A stretch of 38,393 nt of DNA. Source: SLID01 sp041667545. Lineage in GTDB: Bacteria; Omnitrophota; Gorgyraeia; Tantalellales; Tantalellaceae. Below the pieces are notes generated by a model, which ran no database searches, was not told the origin of the DNA, and saw nothing but the letters and a program-made list of their open reading frames with translations. The DNA is taken from contig JBAYES010000013.1 in NCBI GenBank assembly GCA_041667545.1, positions 1 through 38,393 on the forward strand, read 5' to 3'. Shown here in pieces: positions 7,553 through 15,978 of the stretch. The stretch's first letter is position 1. Each line of letters starts with the position of its first letter. Position numbers and translations under genes: made by a program.

Positions 7553-8626
7553 TTATTTGATAGGAAACATCATCTTAAAACATACGAAAATACTTTTTAT
7601 TGCAGATTGTACCGAACGAGATATCAATCTTACAAATCTGATCGCAGCTTCTCTGGCAATAAATATCGATCGGGAGAACAAATAACTGAATATTATAAGT
7701 ACGAAAAGTGCGATGTTCCTAGGGTCTTTTAAATAACCGACAAAAATTAGCATAAAATGATTCGCGTCGTTGTGCTTACTCTTAAATATTTCCCACAGCC
7801 GTACCATCATCCTTTTCAAAATTGTTAGCCTGTGCCATGCGTTTATCCCGGGAGACGAAAGGCATTTCCCGGCTATTATAAATCTTGAAGCTTGGAACTC
7901 AGGCCTGTTCACCACTGTCTTCCGCATGGCTGAATTTGCGTGAATGCGATATTTTGCGGTTGTCAACCCGTCATATTTCATTTTGTATCTACGTGATAGC
8001 CTCAGCCACATATCGTAATCTTCGTATATCAGGTTTTCGTCATACAACCCAATTTCCTTATAACAGTTTTTAAGAATAAGCACGGTCGGAGCGGCGATAA
8101 AATTTGCCGTAAGCAGGTCTAAATAAATATCCCCGTCCAGTCCCCGTTCCAAATTAAACGCTTTTTTGTTCAGCGACAATACAGATCTTTGGATTACATT
8201 TCCCGTTTCATCTATCTGCATGGCATCGCTGAACACAGCGCCAACCCCCTGATCTGAACATTCCATAATCGCCACTTGTCTTTCCGTTTTTTCCGGCAGC
8301 CACAGATCGTCGGCGGCTACCATAGCTACATATTTTCCTTCTGCATATGAGAGAGCTTCGTTAAGCGTTCTACATATGCCCAAATTGATTTCATGGGACA
8401 CAAATGTACATGAAACTTGATTGTCCTTTAACCATCGATTTATGACTGAGACAGAATCATCGCTTGATGCGTCATCCATGATGATCAGCTGTATATTCTC
8501 ATATGTCTGCCTCTGCACACTATCCAAACATTCGACTACAAAGCGAGACTGGTCATAGCACAAGACTATTGCCGTAACACCCGGCTTAGACTTATTTTTT
8601 TTAGATATCTTACAATCCGCATACAT
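7553..8626 (-). CDS. GT2-family glycosyltransferase
   Basis: The protein has 357 residues. SKPGVTAIVLCYDQSRFVVE begins the GT-A nucleotide-binding fold. IIMDDASSDDSVSVINRWL, GICRTLNEALSYAEGKYVAM and VAADDLWLPEKTERQ form the donor and metal site (AADD as the DxD motif). IYEDYDMWLRLSRRYKMKY is the ED-Y motif expected in inverting GT2 enzymes. Residues about 290-345 are hydrophobic (ALFVLIIFSYLFSRSIF) and may form one membrane anchor or an amphipathic tail. Sugar specificity cannot be inferred. It is the only complete GT in the locus and is a paralogue of the stub at 2547-2662. The 3' end lies 54 bases from the TupA-like start, so co-transcription is likely. Confidence 0.88.
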   Translation of the reverse strand: MYADCKISKKNKSKPGVTAIVLCYDQSRFVVECLDSVQRQTYENIQLIIMDDASSDDSVSVINRWLKDNQVSCTFVSHEINLGICRTLNEALSYAEGKYVAMVAADDLWLPEKTERQVAIMECSDQGVGAVFSDAMQIDETGNVIQRSVLSLNKKAFNLERGLDGDIYLDLLTANFIAAPTVLILKNCYKEIGLYDENLIYEDYDMWLRLSRRYKMKYDGLTTAKYRIHANSAMRKTVVNRPEFQASRFIIAGKCLSSPGINAWHRLTILKRMMVRLWEIFKSKHNDANHFMLIFVGYLKDPRNIALFVLIIFSYLFSRSIFIAREAAIRFVRLISRSVQSAIKSIFVCFKMMFPIK

Positions 8627-8655
8627 ATTTCACAGCTTTTTTGTTTTATCAAAGG

Positions 8656-9165
8656 TCATTCAGCGCACTCATTAATGGCCGTCACTATGTCAGATGTCTC
8701 ACGTTCATCCAAAAATGGGAGTATGGGCAAGTATAACATCTCATCACACGAGCGTTTCGTTACGGTCAAATTCCCTCCGATAGATTTGTCTAAAAAAGTC
8801 TGTTTATAAACCGGTTTGGGATAGTGTATCTGCGTTTCAATCCCGCGTCTACAAAAACATTCTTGCAACGCATTCCTTTCCGCATGTCTTATTACATATT
8901 GATGATACACATGTTGAAAATCTGGTTTCTCCTGCGGCAACGCTATCCCCGGATCTTTTATCAGTTCGCCATATTAACTGTCTATGGCCCTTCTATTTTC
9001 ATTGTGTCTATCGAGATATTTCAACTTTATCCTGAGAACGGCAACTTGTATCTCGTCAAGCCTACTATTGTATCCGGCCGATTCACTATCATACCTGTCC
9101 TTCCACCCATACTGCCTGGACAGCATTATTTTTTTGGGATATCCTATTGACACAGGTAGCCCCAA
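8656..9165 (-). pseudogene. DegT/StrS aminotransferase, frameshifted and N-terminally truncated
   Basis: Two frames make one protein. From about 9145 to 8974: RQYGWKDRYDSESAGYNSRL and DEIQVAVLRIKLKYLDRHN. From about 8990 to 8656: YGELIKDPGIALPQEKPDFQ, HVYHQYVIRHAER, GIETQIHYPKPVYKQTFLD and MLYLPILPFLDERETSDIV. These are the central (GYNSRLDE-Q-A) and C-terminal blocks of sugar aminotransferases. The frame breaks near 8985 at RRAIDS-stop. Everything upstream, including the PLP lysine block, is missing. The gene abuts the intact aminotransferase at 9210, and the two share the block GLNSRLDE/GYNSRLDE with LRIKLKYLD, so the intact one may have displaced it. Confidence 0.8.
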
Positions 9166-9209
9166 TCAATACATATTCTACGAAAAATCTAGTATCATAA
9201 ATTAAAATC

Positions 9210-10325
9210 TTAAAAATATTCGTTGATAATCTCAACAATTTTTTTATAATCATTTTTAATTAACACCGGGTTCATCGGCAAACTAAGACATTCATTATGA
9301 ATCTGCTCAGTTATTGGCAAATTCAAATCATTCCAATGCTTATATGCTTTTTGTTTATGCGGAGGAATTGGGTAATGGATTAATGTTTGGATACCTTGGT
9401 CGGCGAGGTACGTTTGTAAATTATCGCGGTCTTTGCAACGAATGACGAAAAGATGAAAAACATGATTTTTCATGGTGACTGGTGACGGGTGACTATCAAC
9501 CGGTAATATTATTTTAGAATTTGTAATATTCTTACAACAATATTCTGCGATTTGTCGACGGTTTTGGTTGTCAACATCAAGATACTTTAATTTTATTCTT
9601 AGAATTGCTGCTTGCATTTCATCTAGTCGACTATTTAGTCCTTGGTATTCATTTACATATTTCTTATGAGACCCATAGTTTCTATAAGCTTTAATAACTT
9701 CTGCTAATTCATCATCATTTGTAGTAATGGCTCCCCCATCTCCTAATGCACCTAGATTCTTGCCTGGATAGAAGCTAAAACCTGAAGCATTTCCCAGGTT
9801 ACCAGTTCTTTTGCTACCATAGACAGCACCATGGGCTTGAGCTGAATCCTCTATCACCTTTAGATTATGCTTTTTTGCTATTTTATTTATCTTGTCCATT
9901 TCGCACACTTGACCATAAAGATGAACAGCCATAATTGCTTTGGTTTTTTGGGTTATTTTTGCTTCTATTAAATCAAAATCAATATTGTAGGTATTAATAT
10001 CAGGTTCAACCAAAATAGGGATTAGTCCTGCTTTAGAAATTGCTAATATGGAAGCAATGTAGGTATTAGCTGGAACAATTACTTCATCCTCAACATTAAA
10101 CAACCCAAGCTCTTTATAGGCTTCTAAAATGATTATAAGAGCATCTAGGCCATTAGCTACTCCTATAGCATATTTAGTGCCACAATAATTAGCAAATTCT
10201 TTTTCAAATAGTTCAACTTGCTCCCCGAGTATGTACCAACCAGAGTTAATAACATCATTAACTGCTTTAGTTGTCTCTTCTAAATATTGGTTATTAATAG
10301 CTTTGAGGTCAAGGAATGGTATCAT
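9210..10325 (-). CDS. fdtB: FdtB/QdtB-like dTDP-3-keto-6-deoxyhexose aminotransferase (DegT/DnrJ/EryC1/StrS)
   Basis: The start chosen is the ATG at 10325, preceded by GGGGAAGA; the open frame extends 24 codons upstream but that part is the dispersed repeat. The 371-residue protein begins MIPFLDLKAINNQYLEETTK and contains GWYILGEQVELFEKEFANYC, GVANGLDALIIILEAYK, VIEDSAQAHGAVYGSKRTG, SFYPGKNLGALGDGGAITTN (Schiff-base lysine in FYPGKN) and ALIHYP-equivalent TLIHYPIPPHKQ. FYPGKNLGALGD is the signature of the 3-amino-sugar branch (FdtB/QdtB). PLP transfers an amino group from glutamate to the 3-keto sugar supplied by the ketoisomerase at 2815. The gene is clearly AT-richer than those beyond 10.7 kb, suggesting separate acquisition. 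Confidence 0.88.
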   Translation of the reverse strand: MIPFLDLKAINNQYLEETTKAVNDVINSGWYILGEQVELFEKEFANYCGTKYAIGVANGLDALIIILEAYKELGLFNVEDEVIVPANTYIASILAISKAGLIPILVEPDINTYNIDFDLIEAKITQKTKAIMAVHLYGQVCEMDKINKIAKKHNLKVIEDSAQAHGAVYGSKRTGNLGNASGFSFYPGKNLGALGDGGAITTNDDELAEVIKAYRNYGSHKKYVNEYQGLNSRLDEMQAAILRIKLKYLDVDNQNRRQIAEYCCKNITNSKIILPVDSHPSPVTMKNHVFHLFVIRCKDRDNLQTYLADQGIQTLIHYPIPPHKQKAYKHWNDLNLPITEQIHNECLSLPMNPVLIKNDYKKIVEIINEYF

Positions 10326-10339
10326 TATAATCTTCCCCA

Positions 10340-10383
10340 TTTTAGTGGACGTTATGTAAAAATGGTAAAGACCGGATAGCCTG
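10340..10383. repeat. Diverged 43-bp dispersed repeat, copy B
   Basis: This copy sits 15 bases upstream of the aminotransferase start and pairs with 2757-2799 at about 84 percent identity. On the minus strand it forms the leader of the aminotransferase, including part of the sequence just before the ribosome site. The surrounding 10326-10762 stretch (437 bases) has no supported gene. It also contains GATCAGCCAAAACCGGG near 10579, which resembles CATCAGCCAAAGCGGGG near 862 and may be another insertion-sequence end. Confidence 0.55.
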
Positions 10384-10762
10384 TCTTTCGAACTCAAACA
10401 ATCTTAAATTCCCGAGCATTGAATGGACCCTATTAATAGAAATTTGCCTTTTCTAACATCCTTGAAACAAGACCATTTCAACCTTTTTAGCGCCATCTGT
10501 GTCTCTCATATATCGCCAGTTTACCCTAAGAAAACTCGGAACACAATATTTTCTTAAAAATTTACCATTTCGGTGCGGGATCAGCCAAAACCGGGCATTT
10601 CTCTCCTATGCACGGATCAGGCAATACCGCTTGGGGGCAAGGTCGTCATAGCACAGTATCACAATGAGTTCCGCGGATAAGGCTCATTTAGAGAAGAATG
10701 CGCGGATTCTATGACTTTACCCATGTGGAAAAATATCCTATCGACAACATCTTTCCCGGTTA

Positions 10763-11575
10763 TTAACGAGACAATACACACATCAGCGCCGCATGCGGAA
10801 CAGATACTTTAATTTTGTACAGATCGTCATTCGTGCCGGTTATCCAGAAGAATTCGCCGTCATATGCAATGCCTGTGGTCTCTTTGGCGGGAGAGACAAA
10901 ATGCCCCATGACCCTGAAGTCCCCGGGATCCACCTGAAACACTCTTCGGTTATACCAGCTGGTTATCCACAGGTAGCGCCCGTCATAGGTTATCTGCGAC
11001 GGTTCGCTTATGCCTTTTATTCTCATTTTCCTGAGAATCCCGCCGTCCTTATTGATCTGAAGCAGGTGGTATTTTGTTCCAAGGCCTCTTGTCCATGTCA
11101 TTACATACAAGATCTCCCCTACGCGAATAACACCTGTCGGAAGAGCGGGCGCAAGGGATATTTCAATATCGGGCAGCATTTTGCCGTTCTCTATGCTTAC
11201 TCTGTAAAGTTTTTTTGTGTCCCAGTCGGTGATCCAGTATTTCCCCGGAAAAGACGAATCGGTTATTCCTTCGGAAAAGGTACCGGGGGGCGTTATTTCT
11301 CTCAGTATTTCTCCCGCGGGGGAAACTATCCATGTATTTATGTTCTCCCCGTTATTCACCCAAATATTCTCGCCGTCAAAATACAGGCCCTCTTTGTATC
11401 CCCTGGGCAGAGGGACCTTCTCTATTATCTCCACGGGCATTCCGGCGCGGTAAGGTCCCGACCTTTCTACATAGGTCGGGCCTTCCTCGGGAGCCGGCGC
11501 CTGCGAAAACGCGGGAACGAGAACGGAGAACGGAAATATCGCGGAAATGAATAATAAAAAAAATATTTTTCTCAT
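10763..11575 (-). CDS. Secreted beta-propeller-like protein
   Basis: The protein has 270 residues. Residues 1-25 are a Sec signal peptide (MRKIFFLLFISAIFPFSVLV, cleavage probably after AFS). The rest repeats a short blade pattern: GLYFDGENIWVNNGENIN, GKYWITDWDTKKLYRVSIEN, GEILYVMTWTRGLG, ITYDGRYLWITSWYNRRVFQ and IAYDGEFFWITGTNDDLYKI. The 'YDG-x-x-W-[IV]-[TN]' motif is typical of periplasmic propellers such as glutaminyl cyclotransferase-like or TolB-like sensors. No catalytic set is visible, so function is unknown. It starts 6 bases after the leuS stop and is probably co-transcribed with it. Confidence 0.7.
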   Translation of the reverse strand: MRKIFFLLFISAIFPFSVLVPAFSQAPAPEEGPTYVERSGPYRAGMPVEIIEKVPLPRGYKEGLYFDGENIWVNNGENINTWIVSPAGEILREITPPGTFSEGITDSSFPGKYWITDWDTKKLYRVSIENGKMLPDIEISLAPALPTGVIRVGEILYVMTWTRGLGTKYHLLQINKDGGILRKMRIKGISEPSQITYDGRYLWITSWYNRRVFQVDPGDFRVMGHFVSPAKETTGIAYDGEFFWITGTNDDLYKIKVSVPHAALMCVLSR

Positions 11576-11581
11576 ATAAGG

Positions 11582-14041
11582 TCAGGAACTAACGACGATA
11601 TTGACCAGCTTGTCACTGAGGATTATCCATTTTTTAACCGTCTTTCCGGATACGGCCGACTTTATTTTTTCATCTGACAGGGCCTTTTCTTTAACTTTGT
11701 CATCGGGGGCGCCTCTTGAAAGCTCTATGGTAGACTTCAACTTACCGTTCACCTGCACCGGAACAACTACCATGTCCGTCTCGAGCATATCTTCGCGGTA
11801 CTCCGGCCATTCCATCGTAAAAACGCTTTTCCGTCCGCCCAATCTCTCGTTTATCTCTTCCGCCAAATGGGGCACGAAAGGGGCGATAAGAAGCACGGTC
11901 CCGGAAAGCACCTGCCTGAGACACTTTTCGGAATAACAGTTCTTCCCCTTTTCGCTGATACCGGAATAAACATGATTCACAAGTTCCATAACGGCGCTTA
12001 TTGCCGTGTTAAAGTGAAATTCCCCGTCTATATCCGAAGTTACTTTTTTTATTGTCTGATGAAGTTTAATAAGAAGCTGCTTTTCGGCTTCCCCGTCGCC
12101 GGTACTTTCGGGTGAGTCTTCAAGAATTTCCAGAAGGTTCCACACCCTTCTTAAAAATCTGTAGGCCCCTTCCACCCCGCGGTCCGACCACTCCGCGTCT
12201 TTTTCCGGAGGCCCTATAAAAAGAGTGTACAGCCTTACCGTATCGGCCCCGTATTTTTCTATAAGACTGTCCGGGCTTACCACATTACCCTTGGACTTGG
12301 ACATTTTAGCGCCGTCCTTTATTATCATTCCCTGGGTAAAAAGGCGTTTGAAAGGTTCGTCAAAACCCGTAAGGCCGAGATCAAAAAGCACCTTGGTTAT
12401 GAACCTTGAATAAAGAAGATGCAGTATGGCATGTTCCACCCCGCCTATGTACTGATCCACGGGAAGCCAATTATCCACGTCTTTTTTCTCAAAAGGTTTG
12501 TCTGAAAGACGCGGTGATATGTACCTCAGAAAATACCAGCTTGAATCAACGAACGTATCCATGGTATCGATCTCCCGTCCGGCGTCCCCGCCGCAAGCCG
12601 GGCATTTTGTCTTAACGAACTCTTCGCAATTCTTTAGGGGCGACTCTCCGGTGGGCCTGAACTCGACGTTTTCCGGAAGAATTACAGGCAGATCTTTTTC
12701 CGGCACCGGCTGAACGCCGCATTTTTCGCAGTATACCATTGGTATGGGAGCGCCCCAATACCTCTGTCTGGATATAAGCCAGTCCCTTAAACGGAAATGT
12801 ACCGCTCTTTTACCTATGCCTTCTTTCTCCATATGGTCGGCAATAGCTTCTGCCGCCCGCGTATTATCCATGCCCGTGAACCTGTCAGAATTAACAAGTC
12901 TGCCTTCACCCTCATAAGCTTGTTCGGGAGGCTCCGGGCTTCCCTCCGGACCTTCTATTACAGTCTCTACCGGAAGGCCGTATTTTTTCGCGAACTCAAA
13001 ATCCCGGCTGTCATGCGCCGGAACCGCCATAACAGCTCCTGTCCCGTATTCCATAAGAACATAATCCGCTATCCAAAGGGGTATCTTCCTGCCGTTTATT
13101 TTGTTGATCACGTAACGCCCTGTAAAAATGCCGTTCTTGGCGGTCTCATCTCGGGTTCGGCTTATTTTGGAAAGCCCCCGCACTTTCTCCACAAAAGCCA
13201 TAAGTTCGGCTTTCCCGGGGACGTTCTCTATAAGCTTCTCCAGCATGGGATGTTCCGCCGCGAGCACCATGTACGTACAGCCGTAAATAGTATCCGCTCT
13301 TGTTGTAAAACATGTAAGCGTCTCGTCCGAACCGCCAACCGGGAAATCTATATTTACCCCTTCCGAGCGTCCTATCCAGTTCGTTTGCATGGCCTTGACC
13401 TTTTCGGGCCATTCATCAAGTTTAGATATATCCGCAAGAAGCCTTTCGGCGTGATCTGTTATTTTAAAGAACCACTGCTCCAGGTCTTTCTGCTGGACAG
13501 CCGAAGAACATCTTTCGCATTCGCCCTCCACTACCTGCTCATTAGCGAGCACCGTATGGCAGGAAGGGCACCAGTTAACAAAGGCCTTTTTCCTGTACGC
13601 AAGGCCCTTCTCGTACATCTTGAGAAATATCCACTGCGTCCATTTGTAATAATCGCTCATACACGAAGTTACTTCCCTGTCCCAGTCATATCCCACGCCC
13701 CATGAGTTCAGCTGTTTTTTCATCATCTGTATGTTCGCAAGAGTGGATATGCGCGGATGTATACCGTTCTTTATCGCGGCGTTCTCCGCCGGAAGGCCGA
13801 AAGCGTCCCAGCCCATGGGAGTAAGAACGTTAAATCCTCTCATCATTTTGTAGCGGGCAACAACATCGCCTATAATATAATTCCTGCCATGCCCCACATG
13901 CAGAGCGGCCGAAGGATACGGGAACATCATAAGGCAATAGTACTTATTCGACGTATTTTCAGTATCCGCCCTGAAAAGCCGGCCCTCAAGCCATTTTTCC
14001 TGCCACTTTTTTTCTATGTCGGTAAATTTGTAATGTTCCAT
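11582..14041 (-). CDS. leuS: Leucyl-tRNA synthetase
   Basis: The protein has 819 residues, normal for bacterial LeuRS. It attaches leucine to tRNA-Leu in the cytoplasm. The HIGH motif is present as HVGHGRNY (about residues 49-56), the zinc-like pair CPSC/CERC follows near 157-177, and the CP1 editing domain contains TCFTTRADTIYGCTYMV and the GTGAVMAVPAHD motif. The second Cys-rich insertion (CEKCGV, CPACGG), the WYFLRYISPR block and KMSKSKGN (about residue 582) complete the catalytic core. The C-terminal anticodon region ends with VQVNGKLKST. No lesion is visible. It is a housekeeping gene and marks the start of the stable, GC-richer part of the window. Confidence 0.98.
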   Translation of the reverse strand: MEHYKFTDIEKKWQEKWLEGRLFRADTENTSNKYYCLMMFPYPSAALHVGHGRNYIIGDVVARYKMMRGFNVLTPMGWDAFGLPAENAAIKNGIHPRISTLANIQMMKKQLNSWGVGYDWDREVTSCMSDYYKWTQWIFLKMYEKGLAYRKKAFVNWCPSCHTVLANEQVVEGECERCSSAVQQKDLEQWFFKITDHAERLLADISKLDEWPEKVKAMQTNWIGRSEGVNIDFPVGGSDETLTCFTTRADTIYGCTYMVLAAEHPMLEKLIENVPGKAELMAFVEKVRGLSKISRTRDETAKNGIFTGRYVINKINGRKIPLWIADYVLMEYGTGAVMAVPAHDSRDFEFAKKYGLPVETVIEGPEGSPEPPEQAYEGEGRLVNSDRFTGMDNTRAAEAIADHMEKEGIGKRAVHFRLRDWLISRQRYWGAPIPMVYCEKCGVQPVPEKDLPVILPENVEFRPTGESPLKNCEEFVKTKCPACGGDAGREIDTMDTFVDSSWYFLRYISPRLSDKPFEKKDVDNWLPVDQYIGGVEHAILHLLYSRFITKVLFDLGLTGFDEPFKRLFTQGMIIKDGAKMSKSKGNVVSPDSLIEKYGADTVRLYTLFIGPPEKDAEWSDRGVEGAYRFLRRVWNLLEILEDSPESTGDGEAEKQLLIKLHQTIKKVTSDIDGEFHFNTAISAVMELVNHVYSGISEKGKNCYSEKCLRQVLSGTVLLIAPFVPHLAEEINERLGGRKSVFTMEWPEYREDMLETDMVVVPVQVNGKLKSTIELSRGAPDDKVKEKALSDEKIKSAVSGKTVKKWIILSDKLVNIVVSS

Positions 14042-14191
14042 AATTTTCCAGTCAATTCCGACCTTACCTCCTGCCCTGCTTGTCCTTAGGCGAATCCAAA
14101 GAAAGGCCCTCTGTCCAAAGAAAGGCGAAGCCGAAGGAAATCCCTCTTTCCGAATAAAGCTAAGCGATGATCACACCCGAGTTCACCTTCC
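14042..14191. other. Spacer with short direct repeat
   Basis: The 150-base gap between speB and leuS carries TCCAAAGAAAGGC twice (14096-14108 and 14115-14127). No gene, terminator with U-run or clear promoter is apparent. Confidence 0.4.
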
Positions 14192-15052
14192 TCACCTGTT
14201 CATAAAAACATAATTCAGGGTTTTGTATACAAGCGACGCGGCCAGCATATCCGAAGACTTTTCCTCCGGCCGCGGACAAAGCTCCACAACGTCGAACCCT
14301 ACTACGTTCTTACTCTCGGAAACCGCCCTGAGAAGAGATGTTACCTGGAACCAGTCCAGCCCTCCCGGCTGCGGCGTCCCCGTCGAAGGAAGGAACGCGG
14401 GATCAAAAACATCAAGGTCTATGGACACGTAAACGTTGAGGCCCAGCCTGTTAACAACCCGCGGGATCCAATCGGGACTGTTTTTTATCTCATGGGCGAA
14501 AAAAACATCTTCTCTCGTCATCCCTGCGGCTTCTTCCGCGCTCATGCTTCTTATTCCTACCTGTACGAACGGGCATATCTCTTTTACCCTGGCCATAACG
14601 CATGCGTGGTTGTAGGGGCTTCCCTTATATTCATTTCTGAGATCGGCATGAGCATCAAGCTGAAGCACGCACATATTATCGAACTTTTCAGAATGAGCCA
14701 TTACGGCCCCCGTGCTTACCGAGTGTTCTCCCCCTATCGTAACAACGAATTTTCCTTCGTTTATAAGCCCGGATGTTACGGCCTTTACCTCTTTCACCAT
14801 TTCACACGGCTCTATCCCCGCGACCTCCATCGGAGGGTGGGTAAATATCCCGTGCCTGTAAACTTCGCCGCAAGTCTCCACATCATAAAGCTCAAGTTCG
14901 GAAGACGCCTCTAAAAGAGCAAAGGGGCCCTTATCGGCCCCTTTAACCCATGTACTCGTTCCATCGTAAGGAACAGGCAGTATAACTATTTCCGAATTTT
15001 CTCTTGCGGAGAACTCATCGCCCATGTCCTCCAAAAAGACTTTTCTATCCAT
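14192..15052 (-). CDS. speB: Agmatinase-family ureohydrolase
   Basis: The 286-residue protein starts at an ATG preceded by GAGG. The binuclear-manganese residues are all visible: GGEHSV (His), QLDAHADLR (Asp, His, Asp), and SIDLDVFDPAFLPSTGTPQP (Asp, Asp). It hydrolyses agmatine to putrescine and urea, or the aminopropyl-agmatine analogue to spermidine and urea. It lies 21 bases downstream of the S-adenosylmethionine decarboxylase gene and is therefore likely part of a polyamine operon. No spermidine synthase gene (speE) is in the window. The substrate (agmatine versus aminopropylagmatine) cannot be decided from sequence alone. Confidence 0.9.
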   Translation of the reverse strand: MDRKVFLEDMGDEFSARENSEIVILPVPYDGTSTWVKGADKGPFALLEASSELELYDVETCGEVYRHGIFTHPPMEVAGIEPCEMVKEVKAVTSGLINEGKFVVTIGGEHSVSTGAVMAHSEKFDNMCVLQLDAHADLRNEYKGSPYNHACVMARVKEICPFVQVGIRSMSAEEAAGMTREDVFFAHEIKNSPDWIPRVVNRLGLNVYVSIDLDVFDPAFLPSTGTPQPGGLDWFQVTSLLRAVSESKNVVGFDVVELCPRPEEKSSDMLAASLVYKTLNYVFMNR

Positions 15053-15073
15053 GGGCTTACCTCAAAAGATCCT

Positions 15074-15490
15074 TTATGCGGCCATAGTGCTCTCAAGATA
15101 CTTGTGGCGGATAAAATTCCTGCCTCTGTTAACGACGTATTTATCGAAATCTTTGGAATCGAACGCTTCCACCAGACATTTCGCCGCGAGTTCCACGTCG
15201 AAATCCTTACAAGAGAACACATCCACAAAACAATAGTCTTTTTCCTGAAAAGTATGTATGGATATATGGCTTTCCGCGATTATTACAGTACCCGTAATTC
15301 CCTTATCTTCGGGAATAAGACCCGAATACGGAAAAACATACGGCTGCGTTATCTTTGTCATGCCTATTTTTCCGGGCAGTTCATTCAGCACATCAAACAC
15401 AAGGTTGTAGTCGCTTAACTTCTCCTGGTCGCACTCGCGTAGATCCATCATGAGATGTGGTCCAAACGCCTCCCTGACAGTATCTCTCAT
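15074..15490 (-). CDS. speH: S-adenosylmethionine decarboxylase proenzyme (SpeH type)
   Basis: The start is the ATG at 15490, with GGAGG at 15496-15500 placed 5 bases upstream; longer frames are open but lack a ribosome site. The 138-residue proenzyme contains IIAESHISIHTFQE. Glu73-Ser74 is the autocleavage site, Ser74 becomes the pyruvoyl group, and His79 and Cys94 (VFSCKDFD) fit the processing and catalytic residues of the Thermotoga-type enzyme (Ser63, His68, Cys83, all offset by 11). The enzyme makes decarboxylated SAM, the aminopropyl donor for spermidine. Length is typical for the class 1B family. It leads the two-gene speH-speB unit. Confidence 0.93.
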   Translation of the reverse strand: MRDTVREAFGPHLMMDLRECDQEKLSDYNLVFDVLNELPGKIGMTKITQPYVFPYSGLIPEDKGITGTVIIAESHISIHTFQEKDYCFVDVFSCKDFDVELAAKCLVEAFDSKDFDKYVVNRGRNFIRHKYLESTMAA

Positions 15491-15646
15491 TTTCGCCTCC
15501 ATTTTTTGTTCTGTTTCCCGGGATGGTTTAAAAAAAACAGAGCAAAAAACCATCCGTCGCCATAAAAGTCGCCAAGACAAGTTTATACGACATTTTCAAT
15601 TGAGGAAAGTATATTTTTTATACCCCCGTTTGTCAATATAAAAATG

Positions 15647-15708
15647 GGGGTCAGGCCTCCCCATTGGCCGATCGCTGTGAAAAATGGCCAATGGGGAGGC
15701 CTGACCCC
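15647..15708. repeat. REP-like palindrome 1, probable tRNA terminator
   Basis: Arms GGGGTCAGGCCTCCCCATTG-GCC (15647-15669) and its perfect inverse (15686-15708) enclose a 16-base loop. On the minus strand the hairpin directly follows the tRNA-Ala gene and is trailed by CATTTTTATATT, so it would work as a Rho-independent terminator for the tRNA. A near-identical element is at 15861-15929. Short palindromes beginning GGGGTCAGG are typical of REP elements moved by REP-associated tyrosine transposases, none of which is in the window. Confidence 0.85.
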
Positions 15709-15716
15709 AAAGGTTT

Positions 15717-15792
15717 TGGTGGAGCTGAGGGGGCTCGAACCCCTGACCTCATGCATGCCATGCACGCGCTCTTCCAGCTGAGCTACAGCCCC
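15717..15792 (-). tRNA. tRNA-Ala(GGC)
   Basis: The minus strand folds into a complete cloverleaf of 76 nucleotides. The acceptor stem GGGGCTG pairs with CAGCTCC (one G-U). The D arm is GCTC-AGCTGGAA-GAGC. The anticodon stem CGTGC/GCATG encloses loop ATGGCAT with anticodon GGC at 15757-15759, and the T arm is AGGGG-TTCGAGC-CCCCT. The discriminator A and the CCA end are encoded (15717-15719). The G3-U70 pair, the alanyl-tRNA synthetase identity element, is present in the acceptor stem. It reads GCC and GCU alanine codons. Confidence 0.97.
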
Positions 15793-15815
15793 GGGATGAT
15801 ATTCCAAGAAAATAG

Positions 15816-15844
15816 ATGTTATCATCCGAGAAAAGGGATGTCAA
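15816..15844 (-). promoter_or_regulatory. Sigma-70 promoter of tRNA-Ala
   Basis: On the minus strand TTGACA (15839-15844) and TAACAT (15816-15821) are separated by 17 bases. The -10 box ends 23 bases before the tRNA 5' end, giving a short leader. The -35 box is a perfect consensus and the -10 differs from TATAAT at two positions. Confidence 0.75.
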
Positions 15845-15860
15845 TTCTTTTTGAGAAATG

Positions 15861-15929
15861 GGGGTCAGGCCTCCCCATTCCCCATTGGACAATCGCTGTG
15901 AAAAATGGCCAATGGGGAGGCCTGACCCC
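15861..15929. repeat. REP-like palindrome 2
   Basis: This is a second copy of the palindrome. Its right arm (15907-15929) is identical to copy 1, while the left arm (15861-15889) has a small duplication of CCCCATT and a C-to-A change. It lies just upstream of the tRNA promoter, so the two copies bracket the tRNA. The hairpin may also terminate transcription arriving from the secretion operon. Confidence 0.8.
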
Positions 15930-15978
15930 AAAGGCGACCCCAAAGGCACGCTCCGCAGAAATGTAGCGTTCCCACGCC

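Noticed and set aside
10326..10397. 24-codon upstream extension of the FdtB-like aminotransferase
   Set aside because: The extension reads the dispersed repeat, and the ATG at 10325 has a GGGGAAGA ribosome site and the conserved family N-terminus MIPFLDL.
12797..13705. 302-codon plus-strand open frame opposite leuS
   Set aside because: It lies wholly inside an intact, conserved synthetase gene and shows no recognisable protein; codon bias of the GC-richer genes opens antisense frames.
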